Counted from the first letter of the stretch, positions 1 through 6,034 are shown. The stretch is DNA of 10,485 bases from Burkholderiales bacterium (GCA_025936275.1 JAICTR010000057.1:1-10485); one strand, 5' to 3'. Notes: generated from the sequence alone by a model not told the origin. Numbers and translations are program-made.

Positions 1-1310
1 ATCCGGCCCGGCAGCGCGCCCACGTAGGTGCGCCGGTGGCCGCGGATCTCCGCCTCGTCGTGCACGCCGCCCAGCGACACGCGCTGGAAGACGCGACCCG
101 TCGCCTTGGCGATGCTCTGGCCGAGCGAGGTCTTGCCGACGCCGGGCGGACCCACGAAGCACAGGATCGGGCTCTTGCCGTTCGGGTTCAGCTTCCTCAC
201 CGCGAGGTACTCGAGGATGCGGCGCTTGATCTTCTCCAGGCCGTAGTGGTCCTCGTCGAGCACGCGGCGCGCCTCGGCGACGTCGATCGGCGGGGCGGGC
301 TCGTCCTTCCACGGCAGCTCGATCAGCCACTCGAGGTAGCCGCGGATCATCGAATGCTCGGCGGCCGCCTCGGGCATGCGCTCGAGGCGCTTCAATTCCT
401 TGCGCGCCTGCTTCTCGACCTCCTCGGGCATCTTCGCTTCGGCGATCGCGCGGTCGAGCTCCTGCGCTTCGGCCGCGCCCTCTTCCTCTTCGCCCAGCTC
501 CTTCTGGATGGAGCGCATCTGCTCGCGAAGCAAGTGCTTGCGGTTGGCCTCGCCGATCGATTCGCGCGTCTTCTGCTCGATGTCGCGCGACACCTTGAGC
601 GCCTCGATGCGGCGCGCCATGCGCTCGAGGATCTCGTCGAGGCGCTTCCTGAGGTCGAACGTCTCCAGGAGCTTCTGCTTCTCCTCGGCGGTGATGTCCA
701 TCATCCCGGCGATGAAGTCCGCGAGCTGCGAGGCGCCCTCGACCTGCTGGAAGGCGGTGACCATCTCTTCCGGCACCTGGGGCAGGAGCTCCATGATCTC
801 GGCGGCGCGCTGGCGCAACGAGTGCGCGCGCCCTTCCACCTCGGGATCGGCCGCCTTCGGCTCCTCGATCATCTGCACCTGCGCGACGTCGAACGGCCAG
901 CCCTCGAGGAAGCGCAGCACGCGGAAGCGCTGCTGGCCCTTGCAGATGGCGTAGTGCGTCCCGTCGGGCGCGGTGATGTAGCGCAGCACCGAGGCGCTCG
1001 TGCCGACCCAGTGCATGTCGGAGGGCGCGGGCTGGTCCACGTCCGGATCGTTCTGCAGCAGGATGCCCAGCGGGCGCTGCAGGCGCACCGCTTCCTGCGC
1101 GGCGTTGCGCGAGCGTTCGCGGCCCACGGCGAGCGGCACTACGAGGCCGGGAAACAGCACCATGTTCCTCACCGGCAGGATGATCATCGCGTCCTCGGGC
1201 AACGGGCGCGTGGCGCGTTCCGGCGCCGGCGCGGAGCCGGGCTGCGGCATCTCGCGGTTGGCGCCTTCCATCGAAAGCGGGCGGAAATCGTTCGGTTGCG
1301 GTGTGTTCAT
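1..1310 (-). CDS. lon: Lon-type ATP-dependent protease, N-terminal part (runs off left edge)
   Basis: Lon is a cytoplasmic AAA+ serine protease that unfolds and degrades damaged and regulatory proteins. The first 436 residues are visible. A basic, Pro-rich N-terminal tail (1-40) is followed by the Lon substrate-binding domain, which opens ILPVRNMVLFPGLVVPLAVG (44-63). Next is a long helical, charged segment (about 210-330, including SIQKELGEEEEG) and the start of the AAA+ module. Walker A is GPPGVGKT at 387-394, followed by RGHRRTYVGALPG. The Walker B motif and the Ser-Lys protease domain lie outside the window. The E. coli Walker A sits at 356-363, so this protein is about 31 residues longer at the N-terminus. 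The ATG is fixed by an AGGAG just upstream. It is cotranscribed with hsp20. The FPGLVVPLAVGRERS wording differs from the canonical clpX-linked Lon, so this may be a second lon; that is inference. Confidence 0.95.
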   Translation of the reverse strand, partial: MNTPQPNDFRPLSMEGANREMPQPGSAPAPERATRPLPEDAMIILPVRNMVLFPGLVVPLAVGRERSRNAAQEAVRLQRPLGILLQNDPDVDQPAPSDMHWVGTSASVLRYITAPDGTHYAICKGQQRFRVLRFLEGWPFDVAQVQMIEEPKAADPEVEGRAHSLRQRAAEIMELLPQVPEEMVTAFQQVEGASQLADFIAGMMDITAEEKQKLLETFDLRKRLDEILERMARRIEALKVSRDIEQKTRESIGEANRKHLLREQMRSIQKELGEEEEGAAEAQELDRAIAEAKMPEEVEKQARKELKRLERMPEAAAEHSMIRGYLEWLIELPWKDEPAPPIDVAEARRVLDEDHYGLEKIKRRILEYLAVRKLNPNGKSPILCFVGPPGVGKTSLGQSIAKATGRVFQRVSLGGVHDEAEIRGHRRTYVGALPGR

Positions 1311-1314
1311 GGGT

Positions 1315-1320
1315 CTCCTA
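1315..1320 (-). promoter_or_regulatory. lon ribosome binding site overlapping the hsp20 stop codon
   Basis: Read on the minus strand, the sequence is ACTAGGAGACCC followed by ATG. The hsp20 stop TAG (1318-1320) shares bases with the AGGAG Shine-Dalgarno site of lon (1315-1319), leaving 4 nt to the lon ATG. Ribosomes ending hsp20 sit on the lon start site, which suggests translational coupling. It also decides the lon start, since later in-frame ATGs have no comparable site. Confidence 0.8.
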
Positions 1321-1731
1321 GTCGACCTTCCTCAGGCGCAGGATCAGGCAGCCGTGGGTAAGCTCGCGCGACACGGCCTCGAGGTGCGGATGCGGCAGCG
1401 CGATGCGCCGTTCGAACGTGCCATAGGGAATCTCGAGCTGGCGCACGGCGTGGCGCGAGCCGCGCGCGAGCGGCAGCGGCCGCTGCGCGCGCACGATGAG
1501 CGTGCCGGGCTGGGCGGAGAGCTCGACGTTCTCCGCGAGCACGCCGGGGAGCGCGACGACCACCACCACCTCGTCCTCGTCCTCGAAGACATCGGCGGGC
1601 GGCTCCCACAGGGCCTCCGCGCGCGTCGCGGCGCCGAGACGGAAGAACCGGCGATGCATGCGCTCGGCCTGCTCGATGAAATCGCAGGCTTGCGCCCACA
1701 TCCAGTCGGTCGGATCGTTCCTGCGGGACAT
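1318..1731 (-). CDS. Small heat shock protein, Hsp20/alpha-crystallin family
   Basis: ATP-independent holdase chaperone of 137 residues that binds unfolding proteins in the cytoplasm. The N-terminal helical arm (1-42) contains an aromatic-rich stretch with MHRRFFRLG. The alpha-crystallin domain spans about 43-137. It has WEPPADVFEDEDEVVVVVAL, then LPGV (61-64), the LIVRAQRP strand, EIPYGTFERRIALP (100-113) and the closing HGCLILRLRK (126-135), which matches the family's A-x-x-x-N-G-V-L region. The chain stops right after this strand, so the usual C-terminal tail with an I-x-I motif is missing; such a protein may assemble differently from classical oligomeric sHSPs. It is the first gene of an operon with lon 7 bp downstream, and a sigma32-like promoter lies about 80-110 bp upstream. 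The ATG itself has only a weak ribosome site. Confidence 0.9.
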   Translation of the reverse strand: MSRRNDPTDWMWAQACDFIEQAERMHRRFFRLGAATRAEALWEPPADVFEDEDEVVVVVALPGVLAENVELSAQPGTLIVRAQRPLPLARGSRHAVRQLEIPYGTFERRIALPHPHLEAVSRELTHGCLILRLRKVD

Positions 1732-1772
1732 GGCGGATTCGGATGCGCGTCCTGAAATGGGTAGATGCGGGC

Positions 1773-1797
1773 GCGGCGCGGAGGTTCTGCGCGCCGC
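1773..1797 (-). promoter_or_regulatory. GC-only hairpin at the 5' end of the predicted hsp20-lon mRNA
   Basis: Perfect 8-bp arms GCGGCGCG (1773-1780) and CGCGCCGC (1790-1797) flank a 9-nt loop. If transcription starts about 7 nt past the sigma32-like -10 (near 1805), this stem lies within the first ~10-35 nt of the leader. It could protect the 5' end from decay. It does not include the start codon, so it is not by itself a classical RNA thermometer. The stem is seen; its role is inferred. Confidence 0.4.
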
Positions 1798-1811
1798 TCA
1801 CCCTCCCCTGC

Positions 1812-1840
1812 CAAATGGTGGCGAATGGTCGCTGATCAAG
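1812..1840 (-). promoter_or_regulatory. Candidate sigma32 (RpoH) heat-shock promoter for hsp20-lon
   Basis: On the minus strand, CTTGAT (1835-1840) is followed after 14 nt by CACCATTTG (1812-1820). The E. coli sigma32 consensus is CTTGAA, about 13-15 nt, then CCCCATnT. The -35 matches 5 of 6 bases, and the -10 keeps the CCAT core with one mismatch in CCCCAT. Spacing is ideal. The predicted leader to the hsp20 ATG is about 75 nt. Location upstream of a chaperone-protease operon supports the call. Confidence 0.6.
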
Positions 1841-1852
1841 CGGCAAAGCTCC

Positions 1853-1887
1853 CCCTCTCCGTTTGAGAGGGCCGGGGAGAGGGTCAG
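1853..1887. repeat. CCCTCTCC-family hairpin repeat, copy 1
   Basis: The element lies between the dadA-like stop (1889-1891) and the hsp20 promoter. CCCTCTC (1853-1859) and GAGAGGG (1865-1871) form a 7-bp stem with a 5-nt loop, and a second GAGAGGG follows at 1877-1883 and can pair with the same arm. Bases 1865-1887 are the exact reverse complement of 4796-4818, a 23-bp identity between two unrelated gene ends. It may end dadA transcription, although only a short weak T-stretch follows the stem on the minus strand. It looks like a dispersed REP-type element. Confidence 0.7.
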
Positions 1888-1888
1888 A

Positions 1889-3124
1889 TCAAAACCGCTC
1901 CGCCGAGAACGGCGCGATGTCGATCGGCGGCTCGTCACCTGAGACGAGCGCCGCGACGATCCCCGCGGTAGGCGCGGCCGCCGTCAACCCCACGTGCCCG
2001 TGCCCGAACGCCAGGAACGAATTCGGCGCAGCCGGCGCGCGTCCGATCACCGGCTTCGAATCCGGAAGCGACGGGCGATGCCCCATCCAGCGATCGACGA
2101 CGCCGTGCGTGAGTCCGGGCAGCAAGCGCTTCGTGCCGTGGAGCAGGCCATCCGCTCGCCGCCAGTTGGGCTGCGCGAGCAATCCGCCGAGCTCTACCGT
2201 GCCCGCCACGCGCAGGCCCCCTTCCATCGGCGTCGCGAAGAACTTGCCCTCGCCCGAGCACACGGGGATGCGCGGCTGGATGCTCGGGTCCTCGATCATC
2301 ACGTGGTAGCCGCGCTCCGTCTCGAGCGGCACGTCGGCGCCCAACTGCGCCGCGATCGGCTTCGAGTGCGCGCCGGCGGCAATGACGACCGCATCGGTCT
2401 CGATCGCTTCGCCCTCGGTTCGCACGCGCGCGACGCGGCCGTCGCGCATCTCGAAGCCGATCGCCGACTGCTGCACGAAGCGGGCGCCCCCCTCTCGCAA
2501 GCGCGCGGCGAGCGCCTGGGAGAGCCGCAAGGGATTCGTCACGTGTCCCTGCTCCGGCATCAGCACCATGTGCGTGATCGCTGGAGACAGCGCCGGGTCG
2601 AACTCGCGCACCGCGCCGCCTTCGAGCACCTCGATCTTCACGCCGCGCGCGCGGCGCAGCTCGCGCCCGAGCGCATCGCCGCGATACGCCGCCTCGTTCT
2701 CGTACACGAACGCGTAGCCGTCCTGGCGGATCAGCTCGGGCACGCCGGCCCATGCCGCCAGTTCCCGCCACTTCTCGACCGTCGGATCGAGCAGCGCATG
2801 GAGCGCATCGGCGATCGCGTTCACCTTCCCGAGCGAGGTGTTGCGCCAGAAGCGCCACAGCCACGGCGCGATGGCGAGCGCGTAGCGCGGCGGGATCGCG
2901 AGCGGGCCCATGGGATCGGCCAGCCACCCCGGCACCTTCGCAAGCACACCCGGCAGCCCCAGCGGCACGCACGACGCGCGCGAGAGGCAGCCGGCGTTGC
3001 CGTACGAGCAGTACATGCCCGGATCGCGCGGATCGACGAGCGTGACCTCGTACCCGCGCATCTGCAGCCGGCTCGCGCAGGCGAGGCCCACGACGCCCGC
3101 GCCGATGACCGCGACTTTCTTCAT
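1889..3124 (-). CDS. FAD-dependent oxidoreductase, D-amino-acid dehydrogenase (DadA)-like
   Basis: Flavoenzyme of the DAO family, 411 residues, probably oxidising a D-amino acid, imino acid or related secondary amine and passing electrons to the respiratory chain. The N-terminal Rossmann fold for FAD has VIGAGVVGLACASRL with GxGxxG at 8-13 and the acidic end of strand 2 at Asp31. The DAO-type NAGCLSR segment is at 43-49. VVIAAGAHS (246-254) is the second dinucleotide-contacting strand. The C-terminal FAD region has WMGHRPSLPDSKPVIGR (346-362) and FGHGHVGLTAAAPTAG (373-388). E. coli DadA (432 aa) carries a different PMTPDGTPVVG loop, so the substrate is uncertain; a hydroxyproline- or sarcosine-type oxidase is possible. 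There is no Shine-Dalgarno site, but TAGACT lies 6 nt before the ATG, suggesting a leaderless mRNA. It precedes hsp20 but is separated from it by a repeat and a promoter. Confidence 0.85.
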   Translation of the reverse strand: MKKVAVIGAGVVGLACASRLQMRGYEVTLVDPRDPGMYCSYGNAGCLSRASCVPLGLPGVLAKVPGWLADPMGPLAIPPRYALAIAPWLWRFWRNTSLGKVNAIADALHALLDPTVEKWRELAAWAGVPELIRQDGYAFVYENEAAYRGDALGRELRRARGVKIEVLEGGAVREFDPALSPAITHMVLMPEQGHVTNPLRLSQALAARLREGGARFVQQSAIGFEMRDGRVARVRTEGEAIETDAVVIAAGAHSKPIAAQLGADVPLETERGYHVMIEDPSIQPRIPVCSGEGKFFATPMEGGLRVAGTVELGGLLAQPNWRRADGLLHGTKRLLPGLTHGVVDRWMGHRPSLPDSKPVIGRAPAAPNSFLAFGHGHVGLTAAAPTAGIVAALVSGDEPPIDIAPFSAERF

Positions 3125-3130
3125 GGCTGG

Positions 3131-3136
3131 AGTCTA
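3131..3136 (-). promoter_or_regulatory. -10 box (TAGACT) for a leaderless dadA-like mRNA
   Basis: On the minus strand TAGACT is followed by 6 nt and the ATG, with no Shine-Dalgarno sequence. TAGACT matches 4 of 6 bases of TATAAT, and the distance places the transcription start at or beside the A of the ATG. No convincing -35 is visible. The same hexamer stands 7 nt before the M20 gene start. Confidence 0.4.
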
Positions 3137-3155
3137 ACGCTGCGCTGGCTGGTTG

Positions 3156-3324
3156 AAGCGGAAACACGGAGACCACGGAGAGCACGGAGGACACGGAGAA
3201 AGGCGGGAACAAAGGAAATCGATTCGGATCCCTGGCACCGAGGCCGCAAGATACGAGACTCCCCTTCTTGTTTTCGGTTTTCTCCGTGTTCTCCGTGCTC
3301 TCCGTGGTCTCCGTGTTTCAGCTT
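3156..3324. repeat. Long imperfect palindrome with arms of tandem 9-bp CACGGAG units
   Basis: This fills most of the 204-bp gap between rtcB (ends 3329) and the dadA-like gene (starts 3124). The left arm 3156-3215 pairs with the right arm 3265-3324: 60 positions with 51 Watson-Crick pairs, 6 G-T wobbles and 3 mismatches by my count. The core 29 bp (3161-3189 against 3291-3319) is perfect. The left arm holds four CACGGAG copies at 3165, 3174, 3183 and 3192, exactly 9 bp apart; the right arm has the mirror set. The 49-nt loop (3216-3264) has no repeat and no ORF that I can support. All six wobbles have G on the left and T on the right. I know no named family for it. Confidence 0.9.
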
Positions 3325-3328
3325 GCAT

Positions 3329-4546
3329 TCACCCCTTCACGCAAAGGACCTGCTTGAGCGTCGCGACCACTTCGACGAGGTCCGACTGTGCCGCCATCAC
3401 CCGATCGATGTCCTTGTACGCGGCAGGAATCTCGTCGATCACCGCCGCGTCCTTGCGGCACTCGATGCCCGCCGTCTGCGCGGCGAGGTCCTCGCGCGTG
3501 AAGAGCTTCTTCGCCCGCGAGCGGCTCATCACGCGGCCGGCGCCGTGCGAGCAGGAACAGTAAGAAGCGGCGTTGCCCTTGCCGCGCACGATGAAGCTGC
3601 GCGCGCCCATCGAGCCCGGGATGATGCCGAGCTCGCCCGCGCGTGCGCTCACCGCGCCTTTACGCGTCACCCAGACGCGCTCGCCGAAATGCTCCTCGAG
3701 GCGTGCGTAGTTGTGGTGGCAGTTGGTCGCCTCGCCGACGAAGCGCACGCGCCGCCCGAGCGCCTTCTCCAGCGCGCGATGCACGAGGTTGAGCATCAGG
3801 TCGCGGTTGAGCGCCGCGTATTCCTGCGCCCAGGTGAGCGCCTCGACGTAGGCCTCGAATTCGGGCGAGCCCTCGTCGAGCCAGGCGAGGTCGCGGTTGG
3901 GAAGGTCGCGGTCCACTTCGCGCGCGACGCGCTTCGCCATCTCCATCGCCGTCTCGCCGATGGTCTTGCCGACGTTGCGCGAGCCCGAATGCAGCAGGAT
4001 CCACACGCCGCCTTCCGTGTCGAGGCAGAGCTCGATGAAGTGGTTGCCGCCGCCCAGCGAGCCCAACTGGCGCCACATGCGCGCCTCGTCGAAGCGGCCG
4101 AGGCGCGAGAGGATGCGCAACTTGCGATAGCGCGATTCGAGGTCCTTCATGCGTCGCTCGAGCCGCGTCCCCTCGCCGCCCTCGGGCTCGAGCGGATCGC
4201 GATGGAACTCGAAGCCCACCGGCACGTCGCGCTCGATCTGCGCTCTCACGCGCTCGAGCGTTTGCGGCAGGTCGCTCGCGGCGAGGTCGGTCCTCACCGC
4301 GAGCATGCCGCAGCCGATGTCGACGCCCACGGCTGCGGGAACGATCGCCGCGCGCGTGGGAATCACCGTTCCCACCGTCGCGCCCTTGCCGAGGTGCACG
4401 TCGGGCATCACCGCGACCGGGCCGGCGAGGATCGGCAGCTCCGAGACCTGGCGGATCTGCTCGAGCGCGTCCGGCTCGATATCGAGGTCGCCGGTCCACA
4501 GGCGCGCTTTCGGCAGCCGCTTCTCGTAAATTTCCCGTGCCGTCAT
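3329..4546 (-). CDS. rtcB: RNA-splicing ligase RtcB
   Basis: GTP- and Mn-dependent ligase, 405 residues (E. coli RtcB is 408), that joins RNA 2',3'-cyclic phosphate or 3'-phosphate ends to 5'-OH ends in RNA repair. Family blocks appear in order: DVHLGKGATVGTVIP (49-63), VGVDIGCG with Asp76 and Cys79, GSLGGGNHFIE with Asn168, His169 and Glu172, HSGSRNVG with His186, TNCHHNY with His277-His278, GSMGARSFIVRG (311-322) and CSCSHGAGR with His334, which lines up with the guanylylated His337 of E. coli. All metal ligands and the nucleotidylation histidine are present. No rtcA cyclase, archease or rtcR regulator is in view. The chosen ATG gives a normal N-terminus but has no clear ribosome site; an in-frame ATG at 4621 would overlap the divergent tautomerase start and was not used. 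Confidence 0.95.
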   Translation of the reverse strand: MTAREIYEKRLPKARLWTGDLDIEPDALEQIRQVSELPILAGPVAVMPDVHLGKGATVGTVIPTRAAIVPAAVGVDIGCGMLAVRTDLAASDLPQTLERVRAQIERDVPVGFEFHRDPLEPEGGEGTRLERRMKDLESRYRKLRILSRLGRFDEARMWRQLGSLGGGNHFIELCLDTEGGVWILLHSGSRNVGKTIGETAMEMAKRVAREVDRDLPNRDLAWLDEGSPEFEAYVEALTWAQEYAALNRDLMLNLVHRALEKALGRRVRFVGEATNCHHNYARLEEHFGERVWVTRKGAVSARAGELGIIPGSMGARSFIVRGKGNAASYCSCSHGAGRVMSRSRAKKLFTREDLAAQTAGIECRKDAAVIDEIPAAYKDIDRVMAAQSDLVEVVATLKQVLCVKG

Positions 4547-4587
4547 GTCCGGTTGGATCGTGGCCCGCGGCGAAGATTCGTGCGCGC

Positions 4588-4593
4588 GATAAT
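4588..4593 (+). promoter_or_regulatory. Possible -10 box (GATAAT) for the tautomerase gene
   Basis: GATAAT matches TATAAT at 5 of 6 positions and lies 26 nt before the tautomerase ATG, in the 73-bp divergent gap with rtcB. I see no good -35 at 16-18 bp, so this is tentative. Confidence 0.3.
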
Positions 4594-4619
4594 GGTCGCT
4601 TTCCCAAAGGAGAACCGCC

Positions 4620-4799
4620 ATGCCGATGATCCGCGTCGAGCTGCACAAGGGCCGCACCACCGAGCAGAAGACCGCCTGCGCGAAGGACATCGTGCGCGCG
4701 GTGCAGCAGCACCTCAACGCGCCGCCGGAGGCGACGCAGGTGGTGTTCGTGGACGTCGATCCGGCGGATTGGATGCTGGGGCAGAAGTTGAAGGGCTGA
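4620..4799 (+). CDS. 4-oxalocrotonate tautomerase family protein (59 aa)
   Basis: Very small enzyme of the 4-OT superfamily, which uses an N-terminal proline as general base for keto-enol tautomerisation. The chain starts Met-Pro, so Pro1 is exposed once Met is removed. LHKGRTTEQKTACAKDIVRA matches the family's G-R-x-x-E-Q-K helix with Arg11 (Pro1 numbering). The alignment to classical 4-OT needs no gaps through VVFVDVDPADW. However, Arg39 is replaced by Gln and Phe50 by Trp. A D-x-W near this point is seen in the group of short tautomerases that lack Arg39, so it is probably not a true 4-oxalocrotonate enzyme and the substrate is unknown. AAGGAG at 4607-4612, 7 nt before the ATG, is a strong ribosome site. 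It is divergent from rtcB, convergent with the lldD-like gene, and its TGA stop lies inside the CCCTCTCC repeat. Confidence 0.88.
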   Translation: MPMIRVELHKGRTTEQKTACAKDIVRAVQQHLNAPPEATQVVFVDVDPADWMLGQKLKG

Positions 4800-4831
4800 C
4801 CCTCTCCCCGGCCCTCTCCCAGGGGAGAGGG
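4796..4831. repeat. CCCTCTCC-family hairpin repeat, copy 2
   Basis: Bases 4796-4818 are the exact reverse complement of 1865-1887. The repeat starts on the tautomerase stop codon. CCCTCTCCC (4812-4820) and GGGAGAGGG (4823-4831) form a 9-bp stem with almost no loop; the real fold would open one or two pairs. A weaker 5-bp stem of similar composition follows (4846-4850 with 4861-4865), as does CTGCTT/AAGCAG (4868-4884) over the lldD-like stop. Between two convergent genes this stretch may act as a two-way terminator, though long T-runs are absent. Confidence 0.7.
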
Positions 4832-4875
4832 AGAACTTTGGTGACCCTCTTCCCCAAGCGAGAGGAGCTGCTTCG

Positions 4876-6009
4876 CTAAAGCAGAATATCGCGTCCGACC
4901 TTGTCGATGTCGGTGCGGCCGCAGAAGGCCATGGTGAGGTCGAGCTCGCGCGCGATCACCTCGAGCGCCTTCTCGACGCCCGGCTGGCCGTAGGCGCCGA
5001 GGCCGTAGACGTAGGCGCGGCCGATCATCGTGCCCTTCGCGCCGAGTGCCACGGCACGCAGCACGTCCTGGCCCGAGCGGATGCCGCTGTCCACCCACAC
5101 CTCGATGTCGGAGCCGACGGCCTCGACGATCGCCGGCAGCGCGCGGATCGATGAAGGCGCGCCGTCGAGCTGGCGGCCGCCGTGGTTGGAGACGATCAGC
5201 GCATCGGCGCCGCTGTCGCGTGCGCGGCGCGCGTCCTCGGGCTCCATGATGCCCTTGAGGATGAGCTTGCCGCCCCAGCGCTTCTTGATCCACTCGACGT
5301 CGTCCCAGTTGAGGCGCGGATCGAACTGCTCCGCGGTCCAGGCGAAAAGCGACGAGGGATCGTCCACGCCCTTCGCATGGCCGACGATGTTGCGGAACGT
5401 GCGGCGCGTGGTGCCCGCCATGCCGAGCATCCAGCGCGGCTTGCCGAGGAGGTTCACGATGTTGCGCAGCGTCGGCTTGGGCGGCGCGGTGAGGCCGTTC
5501 TTGAGGTCGAGGTGACGCTGGCCGAGGATCTGCAGGTCCAGTGTCAGCACCAGCGCCGAGCACTTCGCGGCCTTCGCGCGATCGATGAGGCCACTCGCGA
5601 ACTCCCGGTCGCGCATCACGTAGAGCTGGAACCAGAAGGGCTTCGTGGTGTTCGCCGCGACGTCCTCGATCGAGCAGATGCTCATCGTCGAGAGCGTGAA
5701 GGGCACACCGTGCTTCTCCGCCGCGCGCGCGGCGAGGATCTCGCCGTCGGGATGCACCATGCCGCAAAGGCCGATCGGCGCGAGCGCGACCGGCATCGCC
5801 ACGTCCTCGCCGATCATGCGCGACCTGATGCTGCGCCCCTCGAGGTTCACGGCCACGCGCTGGCGGAACAGCAGGTGCCCGAAGTCGTCGCGGTTCGCGT
5901 GCAGCGTGCTTTGCGTCCACGACCCGGACTCGACGTAGTCGAGGAACATGCGCGGCACGCGCTTGCGCGCGATCTCGCGCAGGTCCTCGATGCAGGTGAT
6001 GACGGTCAT
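4876..6009 (-). CDS. LldD-type FMN-dependent alpha-hydroxyacid dehydrogenase (L-lactate dehydrogenase-like)
   Basis: Member of the FMN alpha-hydroxyacid oxidase/dehydrogenase family (377 residues, a normal length), oxidising an L-2-hydroxy acid such as L-lactate, probably to feed quinone at the inner face of the membrane. By alignment with glycolate oxidase and lactate dehydrogenase the whole active site is present: Tyr25 in DYVESGSW, Tyr130 in FQLY, Asp158 in TLDLQ, Arg165, Lys252, His276 and Arg279 in SNHGGRQLDG. The FMN phosphate site is DSGIRSG (307-313) and GTMIGRAYVYGLG (326-338). I name lactate because of overall resemblance to LldD; mandelate or glycolate cannot be excluded. The ATG at 6009 gives the family N-terminus MTVITCIEDL and has GAGG 8 nt upstream. 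An in-frame TTG at 6036 would add nine poorly conserved residues. It is third in a co-directional group after GST and the 61-residue ORF. Confidence 0.92.
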   Translation of the reverse strand: MTVITCIEDLREIARKRVPRMFLDYVESGSWTQSTLHANRDDFGHLLFRQRVAVNLEGRSIRSRMIGEDVAMPVALAPIGLCGMVHPDGEILAARAAEKHGVPFTLSTMSICSIEDVAANTTKPFWFQLYVMRDREFASGLIDRAKAAKCSALVLTLDLQILGQRHLDLKNGLTAPPKPTLRNIVNLLGKPRWMLGMAGTTRRTFRNIVGHAKGVDDPSSLFAWTAEQFDPRLNWDDVEWIKKRWGGKLILKGIMEPEDARRARDSGADALIVSNHGGRQLDGAPSSIRALPAIVEAVGSDIEVWVDSGIRSGQDVLRAVALGAKGTMIGRAYVYGLGAYGQPGVEKALEVIARELDLTMAFCGRTDIDKVGRDILL

Positions 6010-6011
6010 TC

Positions 6012-6034
6012 GCGGCCTCGTCGGAAGAGGCCGC
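6012..6034 (-). promoter_or_regulatory. Hairpin enclosing the ribosome binding site of the lldD-like gene
   Basis: On the minus strand, GCGGCCTC (6027-6034) and GAGGCCGC (6012-6019) are perfect 8-bp arms with a 7-nt loop. The downstream arm contains the only Shine-Dalgarno-like GAGG and ends 2 nt before the ATG. Folded, it would hide the ribosome site; something that opens it (a ligand, protein, RNA or upstream translation) would switch translation on. The structure is seen and the regulation is inferred. Confidence 0.5.

Noticed and set aside
36..1361. A 441-codon plus-strand frame antisense to lon
   Set aside because: Composition is Leu/Arg/His-rich with no domain, whereas the minus strand encodes an unmistakable Lon with Walker A.
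1732..1860. RNA thermometer in the hsp20 leader
   Set aside because: The visible stem is all GC and does not include the start codon or a clear ribosome site, and I see no anti-Shine-Dalgarno segment of the ROSE or fourU type.
3161..3319. CRISPR-like array
   Set aside because: Units are 7 bp with 2-bp gaps and are arranged as a palindrome, not as 23-40 bp repeats separated by unique spacers; no cas genes are nearby.
1994..4879. A 961-residue open frame on the plus strand
   Set aside because: It runs antisense to the dadA-like and rtcB genes and is very rich in Arg, His, Ala and Leu, typical of antisense frames in high-GC DNA; it has no recognisable domain and crosses the palindrome at 3156-3324.
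3329..5920. A much longer rtcB-frame ORF (863 codons)
   Set aside because: The upstream part is antisense to the tautomerase and out of frame with the lldD-like gene. RtcB ends its normal N-terminus at the ATG at 4546.
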